19,999 nucleotides of DNA from Helicobacteraceae bacterium (GCA_031275395.1 JAISOU010000017.1:1-19999); one strand, 5' to 3'; positions 1-8,290 are shown, numbered from the stretch's first letter. Notes: generated from the letters alone by a model not told the origin. Made by a program: numbers and translations.

Positions 1-123
1 AACCTTTGCGCGAATAAGAGCTTTACGCAAACGCTTGCGCAATTCAATTTGCGTAAATCGTTAGACTTTTCTGTCTCTGTCTTAAAGCCTTTGTTTCCGT
101 TTGGCATTCAGTCGCCTTAACCA

Positions 124-148
124 ACAAGGAACGCCGATCGTTCCTTGT
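124..148. repeat. Perfect 10-bp hairpin
   Basis: ACAAGGAACG (124-133) and CGTTCCTTGT (139-148) are perfect reverse complements around a 5-nt loop. No T-run follows on either strand, so a standard intrinsic terminator is not supported. A similar but weaker AAGGAA/TTCCTT hairpin (19626-19644) sits inside the inverted-repeat element near the right end of the window, which suggests that the two hairpins belong to related repeat copies. Confidence 0.55.
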
Positions 149-227
149 CTCGTTGATGACTTGCTAACGGGGTTAAGTTGGCTGTTTAGTTAGAAAATTA
201 GAGCAAAGTTAAAAGTAGTGCGCGGGA

Positions 228-356
228 ATGACCGAATATGGCGATTTTACCGATAAATGCGCAAGATTTCTGAATACGGACGACGAGATTATTATCGACT
301 AACCTACTTAAGACGAAAGTCGTCGCTTTTACGAAGCCGCGCGAATAACAATATAG
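228..356 (+). pseudogene. Possible decayed coding remnant
   Basis: From the ATG at 228 a 24-codon frame starts MTEYGDFTDKCARF and stops at 300-302. The same frame continues past a second stop (309-311) with DESRRFYEAARITI to a stop at 354-356. The acidic and amphipathic composition looks protein-like, and two in-frame stops would make it a remnant. No homologue is recognised, the ATG overlaps the end of a repeat word, and the resemblance to coding sequence may be chance. Confidence 0.15.
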
Positions 357-383
357 CAAAACGATCGTCGCTTAATTTACAAG

Positions 384-411
384 GCAAAACCGCCGCGTTC
401 CGTCGTTCCTG
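384..411. repeat. 28-nt dispersed repeat, copy 1
   Basis: The stretch starting GCAAAACCGCCGC at 384 matches 19579-19606 at 24 of 28 positions (differences at repeat positions 14, 18, 22 and 27). In the right-hand copy its last 12 bases are the left terminal inverted repeat of the element at 19595-19714, so this may be the broken end of another copy. Confidence 0.45.
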
Positions 412-451
412 ACAAGCCAAAAGAGGCGACGTAAGCGCGATCGACGGATTT

Positions 452-2128
452 TTATATTTCGGTTTTTAGCGTAGCGCCGCTACTTGCGTTGCCCACAAGC
501 AGGCTGTATCGCTTAAGCCAGCTTGATTCGATCGTCTTTTTTACGGGCGTAAATCGCGATCGCCGCCGCGCTATCTCCTCGTCGCTTAGACGCGCCTCTA
601 AGATATTCGTATCGACGTTAATATAGATCGTATCGCCATTTTCCAATAAGCCGATCAGCCCGCCCTCTGCGGCTTCGGGCGAAATATGCCCGATCGACCC
701 GCCTCGCGTCGCCCCGCTAAATCTGCCGTCGGTGATCAGCGCCACTTTATCGCCCAGCCCCATTCCCATAATTAGGCTTGTCGGTGATAACATCTCTTGC
801 ATTCCAGGTCCGCCTTTTGGTCCTTCGTAGCGTATAACCACCACGTCGCCCGCTTTGACTTCGCCTCCGGCTATGCCCTTGCTCGCGTCGGCTTCCGAAT
901 TAAAGCAGATCGCCCTGCCCGTGAATTCGCGCATTTTAGGATCAAGCGCCGCCGTTTTGACGACAGCGCCCTGTTCGGCGAGATTGCCAAAGAGAATCGC
1001 CAGACCGCCGACTTGCGAAAAGGCGTTTTCGTTTGTATGGATCACTCTTTCGTTTAAGATCGCCTTGCCCCTGATCCTCTCTCCTAGCGTTTCGCCGCTA
1101 ACCGTGAGCGCGTCCAAATGAAGCGCGCCGCGCTTAGAAACTTCGTTCATAATCGCGCTAAGTCCGCCCGCCTTATGAACGTCCTCGATATGCACGCTAG
1201 AAAGAGCGGGAGCGATCTTGGCGATATGCGCCGTTTTTTTGCTAATCTCGCTGATACGCGCAAGATCGAAACCCACGCCCGCCTCTTTAGCGATCGCCAA
1301 CATATGTAAGACGGTATTTGTGCTGCCGCCCATCGCCATATCGACGACAAACGCGTTATGAACGGCTTTTTCGGTAATAATATCGCGGATTTTCGGCGCG
1401 TTTTCTTTTGCCATCTGTACAATCCGCCGCGCCGCCTTTCGCAAAAGCTCCTCGCGCTCTTTTGTCAGAGCGAGAATAGTTCCGTTGCCCTCAAAGGCGA
1501 CGCCCAGCGCCTCGCAAAGCGTATTCATACTATTTGCGGTGAACATTCCGCTGCAACTGCCGCCGGACGGACAGGCGGCGCACTCGATCTCTTTTAGCGC
1601 CTCGTCGCTGATCTGCCCAAGCGCCTTTTTGCCTACCGCTTCAAACGCGGAGTTTAGATCGACCTCCGTGCCGTCTTTTAGTCTGCCCGCCTTCATAGGT
1701 CCGCCGGAAACAAAAACGGTTGGCGTATTGACCCTAAGCGCGCCCATAAGCATACCAGGGACGATTTTATCGCAGTTGGGAATGCAAAAAAGCGCGTCAA
1801 GCTGGTGAGCGTTCATCATTGTTTCGATCGAATCGGCGATCAGTTCGCGGCTAGGGAGCGAATAGCGCATTCCGCTATGCGCCATCGCAATCCCGTCGTC
1901 GACGCCGATCGTATTAAACTCAAACGCGACGCCGCCCGCTTTGGCAATCTCCTCTTTTACGATCTTGGAGTATTCGCGCAGAAAAAAATGACCGGGGATA
2001 ATGTCGATCACGCTATTGGCGACGCCGATAAACGGCTTATCAAAATCCTCGTCCTTCAAACCCGTAGCTCTTAGCAACGCGCGGTGCGGCGTTCTCTCGT
2101 AACCTTTTTTGATAATATCGCTTCGCAT
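452..2128 (-). CDS. ilvD: Dihydroxy-acid dehydratase IlvD
   Basis: Dehydrates 2,3-dihydroxy-isovalerate and -methylvalerate to the 2-keto acids, the last shared step of valine and isoleucine synthesis, in the cytoplasm with an Fe-S cluster and Mg2+. Family motifs are plain: VDDGIAM (Mg-binding, about 76-82), NCDKIVPGM (cluster Cys119 and Lys121, normally carbamylated), [16 protein letters not shown] (Cys192) and the C-terminal [13 protein letters not shown]. The segment that carries an extra cluster cysteine in some [2Fe-2S] members reads [12 protein letters not shown] here, without cysteine, as in the E. coli-like [4Fe-4S] type. I chose the ATG at 2128 because AAAGGGA lies just upstream; a TTG at 2158 would add ten unlikely residues. 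The resulting 558 aa is normal for the family. The gene stands alone, with no other ilv gene in view. Confidence 0.96.
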   Translation of the reverse strand: MRSDIIKKGYERTPHRALLRATGLKDEDFDKPFIGVANSVIDIIPGHFFLREYSKIVKEEIAKAGGVAFEFNTIGVDDGIAMAHSGMRYSLPSRELIADSIETMMNAHQLDALFCIPNCDKIVPGMLMGALRVNTPTVFVSGGPMKAGRLKDGTEVDLNSAFEAVGKKALGQISDEALKEIECAACPSGGSCSGMFTANSMNTLCEALGVAFEGNGTILALTKEREELLRKAARRIVQMAKENAPKIRDIITEKAVHNAFVVDMAMGGSTNTVLHMLAIAKEAGVGFDLARISEISKKTAHIAKIAPALSSVHIEDVHKAGGLSAIMNEVSKRGALHLDALTVSGETLGERIRGKAILNERVIHTNENAFSQVGGLAILFGNLAEQGAVVKTAALDPKMREFTGRAICFNSEADASKGIAGGEVKAGDVVVIRYEGPKGGPGMQEMLSPTSLIMGMGLGDKVALITDGRFSGATRGGSIGHISPEAAEGGLIGLLENGDTIYINVDTNILEARLSDEEIARRRSRFTPVKKTIESSWLKRYSLLVGNASSGATLKTEI

Positions 2129-2247
2129 AAAAATCCCTTTGCTCGATTTTAGTCGCAATTATAGCCGCAAGCGCGTAATGTCGCCGCTTTTGGGCGATTT
2201 ATTCGCGGTTTTGTCGGACGATTAAGGCGTTTTTAATGTTGCTTTGC

Positions 2248-2253
2248 TACAAT
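2248..2253 (+). promoter_or_regulatory. Candidate -10 box of the tRNA cluster
   Basis: TACAAT lies about 67 bp upstream of tRNA-Gly, in the ilvD-tRNA gap, and points toward the tRNAs. No convincing -35 is seen, which is usual for vegetative promoters in this phylum. It is a plausible but unproven start for the four-tRNA transcript. Confidence 0.4.
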
Positions 2254-2320
2254 TTCGCCCTCTTTTCGTTCAAACGCTAAAGAGCGGTTCTTTTTGATCG
2301 GCAAAAGATCAGGCTAAATT

Positions 2321-2395
2321 GCGGGAATAGCTCAGGGGTAGAGCACAACCTTGCCAAGGTTGGGGTCGCGAGTTCGAATCTCGTTTCCCGCTCCA
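2321..2395 (+). tRNA. tRNA-Gly (anticodon GCC)
   Basis: A full cloverleaf folds: acceptor GCGGGAA (2321-2327) pairs with TTCCCGC (2385-2391), D-loop AGCTCAGGGGTAGAGC, anticodon loop TTGCCAA with anticodon GCC, and T-arm GTTCGAATC. The discriminator is T and CCA is encoded (2393-2395). First of four tRNAs in tandem. Confidence 0.97.
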
Positions 2396-2521
2396 GTTTT
2401 TATTTTAGACCGCAAAAAAGCGGGTAGCATTGGCGCTATTGCGGCGCTGTTTTGAAACGATTTAGGCGCGTTGAACAAACTTTGTAACCAACCGCGCCGC
2501 AGATAATCAAAAATCAGGATA

Positions 2522-2609
2522 GCCCGAGTGGTGAAATGGTAGACACACAGGACTTAAAATCCTGAGGACGGTTTCGTCCGTGCCGGTTCAAGTCCGGCCT
2601 CGGGCACCA
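2522..2609 (+). tRNA. tRNA-Leu (anticodon UAA)
   Basis: Class II tRNA with a long variable arm (GACGGTTTCGTC region). Acceptor GCCCGAG (2522-2528) pairs with CTCGGGC (2599-2605), and the anticodon stem CAGGA/TCCTG frames loop CTTAAAA, giving anticodon TAA. The T-arm is GGTTCAAGTCC, discriminator A, CCA encoded (2607-2609). Confidence 0.97.
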
Positions 2610-2679
2610 GTCGCGCCGATTTTGCTTTCGTCGAGCGATAGTCGTCGCCGTTAGAAAGAGTTTTAGAAACGATTAAAAT

Positions 2680-2753
2680 GGCGGCGTAGCCAAGCGGTAA
2701 GGCAGGAGCCTGCAAAGCTCTGACCCCCGGTTCGAATCCGGGCGCCGCCTCCA
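2680..2753 (+). tRNA. tRNA-Cys (anticodon GCA)
   Basis: Acceptor GGCGGCG (2680-2686) pairs with CGCCGCC (2743-2749), anticodon loop CTGCAAA gives GCA, T-arm GGTTCGAATCC, discriminator T, CCA encoded (2751-2753). Third in the cluster, 70 bp after tRNA-Leu. Confidence 0.97.
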
Positions 2754-2790
2754 ATAATCGTTCTTAATCTTTATATCTAACCTTTTTGAT

Positions 2791-2879
2791 GGGTAGGTGG
2801 CAGAGCGGTTGAATGCATCGGTCTTGAAAACCGACGAGGCTAAAAACCTCCGTGGGTTCGAATCCCACCCTGCCCGCCA
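2791..2879 (+). tRNA. tRNA-Ser (anticodon UGA)
   Basis: Class II tRNA. Acceptor GGGTAGG (2791-2797) pairs with CCTGCCC (2869-2875) with one G-T pair. Anticodon stem TCGGT/ACCGA frames CTTGAAA, giving TGA. The long variable arm is GAGGCTAAAAACCTC, discriminator G, CCA encoded (2877-2879). The convergent protease gene ends only 10 bp away. Confidence 0.97.
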
Positions 2880-2889
2880 AATCATATAA

Positions 2890-4854
2890 TCACATATACC
2901 CCAACCTCAAAGCGGCTTTTAAAGCGTGGATGGTTTCAGATTCTTCCGCGCTTATAACGCCGTCGGACTCTACGCAAGAGATCGCCATTTTAACGATCTT
3001 CTTTCTTGCCTCCTCGTTTGCCTCTTGGACGATATTGTAGGCTCTTTCTAGCGTTTCGGTCAGAATACGGTTATTATCGGCGTATTTTAGTCTTTCCTCG
3101 TATGTTTCGCAGACCTTATCAAAGGATTCTTTGGCTTTTAGATCGTCTTTGTATTGATCGAATACGATCGCCGAAAGAATGATTGAAACCTCTTTTGCGA
3201 TAGAGTCTATGCTAGAGAAAAACGGCTTTGGAGCTTTTTTTAGGTTAAAGTTAATATCGAGAGGGTAAAGAACCAGATACTTCAGATTAAACTCGAAAAC
3301 AGAAACTTGATTGTCCGCGTCGATTAGAATCTCTACCATATCTCTGAAATGTATATATTGATCAAAGGTAAGCGTTTTAAGAGAGGGAATACAGAGAAAC
3401 ATTAGATGAACGTAGCTAGAGCGATCTATCTTTAGCAGCGGGCGTTCGATCTCGTAAAACTCTTCCAGATAAACCCTTTTGCCAATAAGCGCCCGCTGTC
3501 GCTCCGCGATTGGTCTATTACCCCGATCGATTAAAAGAGCGTAGATAATCCAGCGAGCGGATAGCGCGTCGGAAACTCTTTCGCGTAAATAGATCGGGAT
3601 CGACTCTAACTCTTTTTCGGCGATTGCCAGATTTTCAACGTTTGTTTCTCCTATGCGATCGATTGCGTTTAGGGCTAGGGCGGTCGTTATAATCGCCTTT
3701 TCTTTTTTTGAGGTTGCGGCGTCGGACTCTTTTGGTTTTTCTTGCGGGGCGCTCTCTTTGATCAGCGCTTTTGGCGTAATAAACTTTCCGTTCCAATAAG
3801 GATCGATTCGTTTAATGCGTTCTTTTAGCGGAGGATGGGTATCAAACAAGCCGCTTGCGCAGTTTGCAAAACAGAGGTGGCTAAACATAGAGGCGTTTTG
3901 CGTATGGATAGCGGAGTTTGATCCGCCTATTTTCTTTAACGCTTCCGCTATGCCGTCGGTTAATCTTGTAAATTGAACCGCCGAAGCGTCGGCAAGGTAT
4001 TCGCGCTGGCGGTTTAGCGCGGCTTTTATGATTGAGGCGAAAAAAGCGCCTACCGAACCGATCAGAAAAAGCGCCGCGCCGCACACAGCAAGAACGCCTA
4101 TGGCGCCATTGCTTTTATTCGAACGCCGTCTTGAGACGGATTGCGCAAAGACGTTCATAAGGATTCTGCCAATTTCGGCAAACATAGCGATTCCGGCGAT
4201 TAGTCCGATCGCCCGCATATTAAGTTTCATATCCTCGTTTAGAATATGGCTAAACTCGTGAGCGATCACCCCTTGTAATTCGTCGCGGGTAAGATAAACT
4301 AACGCGCCCCTTGTAACGGCGATCGTCGCTCTTTCTTTACTATCTCCCGCCGCGAAAGCGTTAATTCCGCTTTCTTGCTCCAGAATATAGAGATTTGGGT
4401 TTGCGACGCCGCTGGCAAGAGCGATCTCCTCTACGACGTTAAGTAGCCGTTTTTCTTCCGCGCTTGCGACGGATCGCGTAACGACTCTTCCTCCTAACGC
4501 TTTAGCCACGGCGCTTCCGTCGCCCTTATACTTGGAGTTTGTATAGCCGACCGCTAAAACGATTGTTAAGAGAGTAGCAAAGACGACGATAAAAGTAATA
4601 TGAGCGGGCGTTTGCGTAAATAGTTCGATCGGATCAAATATGAAAGGATAGTATTGTATAAATCGTACATTAGGATAGGATTGCGGGTTTTCAGTTTGGA
4701 TTCCCCCCATCATAGAATTGATGATAGCGTGCCGCCATATTTCTATACTTACGTACCATAAAAAAAAGACGACGCAAATAACGCCAAGCGCAAAAACCGC
4801 CGTTAATACCCGCGAGTTGCGCTTGGCTACTCTTTGGCTTTCGGTAAAGCGCAT
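2890..4854 (-). CDS. Membrane M48 (HtpX-like) zinc metalloprotease with C-terminal TerB-like tail
   Basis: Zinc-dependent membrane protease of the M48 family, probably in envelope protein quality control. Hydrophobic segments at about 16-38 and 84-104 precede the catalytic domain. HEFSH at 199-203 gives two zinc histidines and the catalytic Glu200; Glu285 in REYLAD is the expected third ligand; THPPLKERIKR (339-349) is a family motif. Two more hydrophobic stretches (about 212-228 and 250-275) resemble HtpX topology. At 654 aa it is more than twice HtpX length: residues ~370-610 are helical and unrecognised, and the last ~35 (MAISCVESDGVISAEESE) resemble the acidic repeat of TerB/DjlA-like helical domains, an inference from pattern alone. 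It follows lemA by 20 bp on the same strand, a pairing common for this family. It is not standard HtpX, so I give no symbol. Confidence 0.9.
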   Translation of the reverse strand: MRFTESQRVAKRNSRVLTAVFALGVICVVFFLWYVSIEIWRHAIINSMMGGIQTENPQSYPNVRFIQYYPFIFDPIELFTQTPAHITFIVVFATLLTIVLAVGYTNSKYKGDGSAVAKALGGRVVTRSVASAEEKRLLNVVEEIALASGVANPNLYILEQESGINAFAAGDSKERATIAVTRGALVYLTRDELQGVIAHEFSHILNEDMKLNMRAIGLIAGIAMFAEIGRILMNVFAQSVSRRRSNKSNGAIGVLAVCGAALFLIGSVGAFFASIIKAALNRQREYLADASAVQFTRLTDGIAEALKKIGGSNSAIHTQNASMFSHLCFANCASGLFDTHPPLKERIKRIDPYWNGKFITPKALIKESAPQEKPKESDAATSKKEKAIITTALALNAIDRIGETNVENLAIAEKELESIPIYLRERVSDALSARWIIYALLIDRGNRPIAERQRALIGKRVYLEEFYEIERPLLKIDRSSYVHLMFLCIPSLKTLTFDQYIHFRDMVEILIDADNQVSVFEFNLKYLVLYPLDINFNLKKAPKPFFSSIDSIAKEVSIILSAIVFDQYKDDLKAKESFDKVCETYEERLKYADNNRILTETLERAYNIVQEANEEARKKIVKMAISCVESDGVISAEESETIHALKAALRLGYM

Positions 4855-4874
4855 CCGCCGATCCTATTCGCCCC

Positions 4875-5471
4875 TCAAAAGCTGATCTTTGGCGGCTCTT
4901 GAAAAGCGGCGCTGTCGGCAAACTCCAATAATCCCGCGTCGGACGGAAAACCAAATAGCGAGGCGAATAGATTTTGCGGAAAGGACTGGCGGTAGGCATT
5001 AAAAGCCGTCGCCGCGTCGTTGTAGCCCTGCCGCGCAAAACTCACGCGATTTTCGGTGGAAACAATTTCCTCGTGAAGCGAGTTCATATTGGCGCTCGCC
5101 TTTAGGTCTGGATACGCCTCGACGACGACGTTTAACTTCGACAAGGCGCTTTGCAACGCGCCCTCCGCGTTTCCTAGCGCGGCGATCGAGCTTGCGCTGT
5201 TGTCCGCTTTTGCGGCTCCTAAAAGAGCGTTTAACGCCGAGTTTCGCGCCGCGACCACGTTTTCTAGCGTTTCGCGCTCGTGTTTTAGGTAGCCTTTGAC
5301 GGTTTCCACCAGATTTGGGATCAGATCGTAACGGCGCTTTAGCTGCGTTTCGATCTGCGCGAAGGCGTTTTTGTAGTCGTTTTTTAACGACACAAGAGTG
5401 TTATACGCCGAAACGAAAAAGATTACGATCAGCGCGATACCCGCGAGAATAACGACGGTTGCGACGCCCAT
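4875..5471 (-). CDS. lemA: LemA family protein
   Basis: Small membrane-anchored coiled-helix protein of unknown biochemical role. One N-terminal membrane segment (VVILAGIALIVIFFVSAY, about 5-22) is followed by the conserved LemA signature with N-D-Y-K, Q-I-E-T-Q-L-K-R-R-Y-D-L-I-P-N-L-V-E-T-V-K-G-Y near residues 31-65, and then long amphipathic helices. Its 198 aa is typical. The start is set by AAGGAG 7 nt upstream of the ATG (5479-5484 on the minus strand). It is the promoter-proximal gene of a two-gene operon with the M48 protease 20 bp downstream; by analogy with similar pairs, LemA may work with that protease at the membrane. Confidence 0.93.
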   Translation of the reverse strand: MGVATVVILAGIALIVIFFVSAYNTLVSLKNDYKNAFAQIETQLKRRYDLIPNLVETVKGYLKHERETLENVVAARNSALNALLGAAKADNSASSIAALGNAEGALQSALSKLNVVVEAYPDLKASANMNSLHEEIVSTENRVSFARQGYNDAATAFNAYRQSFPQNLFASLFGFPSDAGLLEFADSAAFQEPPKISF

Positions 5472-5509
5472 TTTAACGCTCCTTAACGCAAATGAATTAA
5501 AACGCGAAC

Positions 5510-5515
5510 ATTATA
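5510..5515 (-). promoter_or_regulatory. Candidate -10 box for lemA operon
   Basis: Read on the minus strand this is TATAAT, about 38 nt upstream of the lemA start and well placed before its AAGGAG site. The word ATTATAAT at 5510-5517 is its own reverse complement, so a TATAAT also points the other way (5512-5517), about 100 bp ahead of pcm; one site could serve both divergent units. Confidence 0.5.
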
Positions 5516-5618
5516 ATAGTTTCATATTAAATTAAACGGATTAAAGCGCTCTCTTATGGTCGGCTTTGCGATCGCCTGATAAACTAGCGCCTTGAAAATG
5601 CCAACAAACGGAGTTTTT

Positions 5619-6248
5619 ATGCCGCTAGATCGGGCGCACGCGGTTTTCGCTCAAGCGATCGCCGAAAAGCTGACGTTATCCCAAAATACGTTAAACGCTT
5701 TTGCCGAAGTCGATAGATCGCTTTTTATTCCGCCCGGTTTTGAGCGTATGACCTATTCGCTGGACGCTCTGCCTATGGGCGCAAATCAATGGCTCTCGTC
5801 GCCGCTTACCGTCGCCAAAATGACCTCCTCACTCCAAGCCGAAAACGCCGATAGCGTTTTGGAGATCGGCTGCGGTAGCGGCTATCAGGCGGCTATTTTA
5901 AGCCGCGTTGCGCGTCGCGTCTTTACGATTGAACGGGTCGAGCGGCTGGCGATCCAGGCAAAAGCGCGATTTAGGACGCTAAATTATCTCAATATCAACG
6001 TTCGTTTTGACGACGGGCATAACGGCTGGAAGATCTACGCTCCGTTCGATCGGATACTACTTAGCTGCGAAACAAAAGCGGTTTCGCCCGCGCTGCTAGA
6101 TCAGCTTGCGATTAACGGCGTTTTAGTCGCGCCGATCGGCGGGAAAATAACTCGCTTAACAAAACGCGGAGGCGGTTTTTATAAAGAGATTTTGGGAGAA
6201 TGTTCGTTTGTGCCTATGCTTGAAAACGTAGAAAACGATCGGCGTTAA
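5619..6248 (+). CDS. pcm: Protein-L-isoaspartate O-methyltransferase Pcm
   Basis: Transfers methyl from S-adenosylmethionine to L-isoaspartyl residues so that damaged proteins can be repaired, in the cytoplasm. The Rossmann SAM-binding motif VLEIGCGSGYQA is at about 80-91, followed by the acidic motif FTIERVERL; QWLSSPLTVAKM at 57-68 matches the substrate-loop block before it, and VLVAPIGG lies toward the C-terminus. I chose the ATG at 5619 because GGAG sits 5 nt upstream (5610-5613); in-frame TTG (5592) and ATG (5598) would only add a short unconserved tail. The resulting 209 aa is the usual size. It is divergent from lemA and 75 bp upstream of the next gene. Confidence 0.93.
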   Translation: MPLDRAHAVFAQAIAEKLTLSQNTLNAFAEVDRSLFIPPGFERMTYSLDALPMGANQWLSSPLTVAKMTSSLQAENADSVLEIGCGSGYQAAILSRVARRVFTIERVERLAIQAKARFRTLNYLNINVRFDDGHNGWKIYAPFDRILLSCETKAVSPALLDQLAINGVLVAPIGGKITRLTKRGGGFYKEILGECSFVPMLENVENDRR

Positions 6249-6293
6249 ATATGCGATTTATTCCTGACAAAATCGCCGTTAAGGGTAAAATTG

Positions 6294-6299
6294 TATAAT
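6294..6299 (+). promoter_or_regulatory. Candidate -10 box of the DinB-family gene
   Basis: TATAAT in the pcm-dinB gap, 24 nt before the ATG, with AAGGAG (6313-6318) between them. No -35 at the right distance is seen. Confidence 0.55.
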
Positions 6300-6323
6300 A
6301 TAAAAAAACGACAAGGAGTAAAT

Positions 6324-6860
6324 ATGTTTGCAAAAACGATCCTTTTGGCGCTCGCCAAACAAAATCAAGCGGCAAATGCCGCCGTAGTCGATATTTTGGA
6401 TAGGAAGTTTTCGCTTCCCGATCGCCAAAAAGAGCGCGGCAGTTACTACCATAGCCTAGAGGGGCTTGCAAAACATATAGCGGGCGGAACGCTACATTTT
6501 TTGCAAATCGCGGAAGCGACGCTAAAAGGCGATAAAACTGCGGAACATATATTGTCCGCATTGAAAACCGCCGCGTTTTTCGACGAAAAACCGCTTGATA
6601 TTAACGGTTGGCAAAATCTTAAAAAGACGATCACTAAAGTCGATCGGATATGGGTCGAATTGGCTCAATCGCTAAACGATAGCAACTACGACGCGATCGT
6701 TAAGATCGACTGGTTTGGCGATAAGAAAGTTTCGCTCGGTTCTTTTTTGACTATGCTTGGCGTTCATAACGTTCATCATCGCGGACAGCTTTCGCAGATT
6801 TTTGATTCGTTAAAGATCGACAACGACTATTCAAGGTTTGATCCGTCGTTTTTTGCGTAA
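6324..6860 (+). CDS. DinB family four-helix protein
   Basis: Belongs to the DinB/YfiT-like metal-binding four-helix-bundle superfamily; members include thiol-dependent transferases and many proteins of unknown role, so no reaction is assigned. The diagnostic metal-site histidines are visible: His51 in GLAKHIAGG and the H-x3-H pair His148/His152 in GVHNVHHRGQL near the C-terminus. ATG at 6324 is chosen for AAGGAG just upstream; a longer frame from 6291 would start inside the promoter. 178 aa is a typical length. It has its own promoter candidate and is probably monocistronic. Confidence 0.85.
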   Translation: MFAKTILLALAKQNQAANAAVVDILDRKFSLPDRQKERGSYYHSLEGLAKHIAGGTLHFLQIAEATLKGDKTAEHILSALKTAAFFDEKPLDINGWQNLKKTITKVDRIWVELAQSLNDSNYDAIVKIDWFGDKKVSLGSFLTMLGVHNVHHRGQLSQIFDSLKIDNDYSRFDPSFFA

Positions 6861-6920
6861 CCTTAATTGCGATCTTGCCGCGATTATAACTACGCGATAA
6901 TTTAATCCCGTTCGTTCGGC

Positions 6921-6926
6921 TATAAT
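6921..6926 (+). promoter_or_regulatory. Candidate -10 box of purB
   Basis: TATAAT 21 nt upstream of the purB ATG, in the 87-bp gap after the DinB-family gene. The untranslated leader would be short. No clear -35. Confidence 0.6.
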
Positions 6927-6947
6927 ACGCGCAAAAACGGATAAACG

Positions 6948-8276
6948 ATGGTAGAAAAATACGCAAGAGAGCAGATGAAACGGCTGTGGGATACGCAGGC
7001 GAAGTATAACGCGTGGCTAGAGGTAGAAAAGGCGGGCGTTCGCGCTTGGAATAAATTGGGGCTGATCGCCGATAGCGATTGCGAAAAAATCTGTCAAAAC
7101 GCCGGTTTTGATATAGCGCGGATCGAGGAGATCGAAAAAACGACAAAGCACGACGTGATCGCCTTTTTAACTAGCGTTTCAGAGAGTTTGGGCGACGAGG
7201 GGCGCTTTACGCACTACGCGATGACCAGCTCCGATACGATCGACACGGCAAACGCTCTTTTGATGCGCGATTCTCTTAAACTGATTATCGACGGCGCGAC
7301 GGCGCTTCTGGAAGCTATCAAAACGCGGGCGATCGAACATAGATCGACGCTTATGATCGGACGTAGCCACGGCATTCACGGCGAACCGATTACCTTTGGG
7401 CTGGCGCTTGCGATCTGGCATGAAGAGCTAAAACGGCATATCGAGAATCTGACGCAAACGTTGGAGGTTGTCGCAGTAGGTAAATTCAGCGGGGCAATGG
7501 GTAACTTCGCGCACGCGCCAATCGAGTTTGAAGAGCTTGCGTGCGGTTTTTTGGGTTTGAAGAGCGCGAAGGTTTCCAACCAGATCATTCAGCGCGATCG
7601 TTACGCCCGCCTAGCTTCGACGCTAGCGCTTTTGGCAAGCTCGATCGAGAAGTTCGCCGTGCAGATCCGCCATTGGCAGCGCACGGAGGTTTATGAAGCC
7701 GAAGAGTATTTTAGCGAAGGACAGAAAGGCAGCAGCGCTATGCCGCACAAGCGCAATCCCATTTTGAGCGAAAACGTTTGCGGTTTGGCGCGAATCGTCC
7801 GATCGTTTGCGATCCCCGCGATGGAAAACGTGGCGCTGTGGCACGAACGGGATATTTCGCATAGTTCCGCCGAGCGTTTTTGGCTTGCGGATAGTTTTAT
7901 AACGACCGATTTTATGCTTTGGCGTTTTAACGCGATCGTTTCAAAACTTTTGGTTTATCCGCATAATATGATGAAAAACTTAAATCTGACGGGCGGTTTG
8001 GTATTTAGCCAGCGTATTTTATTGGAGCTTTCCAAAGCGGGGCTATCGCGCGAAAAATCTTACGAGATCACGCAAAGAAACTCGATGAAAGTTTGGCACT
8101 CTCTGCAAGAAGGAAAAGCGGCGATAAACGATCGCGGAGAACTGTTATATCTGCGCTTTTTGCTCGACGATCAAGAGCTTACAGACGCGATCGGCGAAGC
8201 AAAAATACGCGAATATTTTGATTATAACTACTATACGCGCAATATAGACGTTATTTTTAAGCGAGTTTTTGAATAG
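6948..8276 (+). CDS. purB: Adenylosuccinate lyase PurB
   Basis: Cleaves SAICAR to AICAR and adenylosuccinate to AMP, releasing fumarate, in purine synthesis. The fumarase/aspartase signature SSAMPHKRNP at 262-271 carries the catalytic serine loop; TSSD (93-96), GRSHGIHGEP with the conserved His141, and SGAMG (181-185) are the other superfamily blocks. 442 aa is the usual length for the short bacterial PurB. The start follows a TATAAT and a weak GGA, with no better ATG nearby. It converges on queD with a 14-bp gap, in which only a weak CGGC/GCCG hairpin is seen. Confidence 0.96.
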   Translation: MVEKYAREQMKRLWDTQAKYNAWLEVEKAGVRAWNKLGLIADSDCEKICQNAGFDIARIEEIEKTTKHDVIAFLTSVSESLGDEGRFTHYAMTSSDTIDTANALLMRDSLKLIIDGATALLEAIKTRAIEHRSTLMIGRSHGIHGEPITFGLALAIWHEELKRHIENLTQTLEVVAVGKFSGAMGNFAHAPIEFEELACGFLGLKSAKVSNQIIQRDRYARLASTLALLASSIEKFAVQIRHWQRTEVYEAEEYFSEGQKGSSAMPHKRNPILSENVCGLARIVRSFAIPAMENVALWHERDISHSSAERFWLADSFITTDFMLWRFNAIVSKLLVYPHNMMKNLNLTGGLVFSQRILLELSKAGLSREKSYEITQRNSMKVWHSLQEGKAAINDRGELLYLRFLLDDQELTDAIGEAKIREYFDYNYYTRNIDVIFKRVFE

Positions 8277-8290
8277 TAGATAAACGGCGA

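Larger units (their letters stand above)
1..451. other. Non-coding stretch with hairpins and decayed repeats
   Basis: No reading frame here looks like an intact gene. It holds a 10-bp perfect inverted repeat (TTTACGCAAA at 22-31, TTTGCGTAAA at 48-57), a tight 10-bp hairpin at 124-148, a CGGGAATGAC word at 223-232 that matches the end of the repeat element at the right side of the window, a short frame with internal stops at 228-356, and a 28-nt stretch (384-411) that recurs at 19579-19606. The part nearest 451 lies downstream of ilvD; I see no clear hairpin-plus-T-tract terminator for that gene. Confidence 0.6.

Noticed and set aside
797-2074. Several plus-strand frames of 60-107 codons opposite ilvD
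   Set aside because: They lie wholly inside a strongly supported ilvD and show no protein motif; the codon bias of ilvD keeps the opposite frames open.
452-2128. IlvD lacking a cluster cysteine as a defect
   Set aside because: The missing N-terminal cysteine is normal for the [4Fe-4S] type of the family; Cys119 and Cys192 are present, so the enzyme is probably functional.
2410-2423. CCGC-AAAAAA-GCGG hairpin after tRNA-Gly as a terminator
   Set aside because: The stem is only 4 bp and no T-run follows; the next tRNAs are probably in the same transcript.
2554-2885. Minus-strand open frames of 66 and 70 codons across the tRNA cluster
   Set aside because: They are antisense to tRNA-Leu, tRNA-Cys and tRNA-Ser and contain phrases such as PGFEPGVRALQ and WDSNPRR, well-known false translations of tRNA genes.
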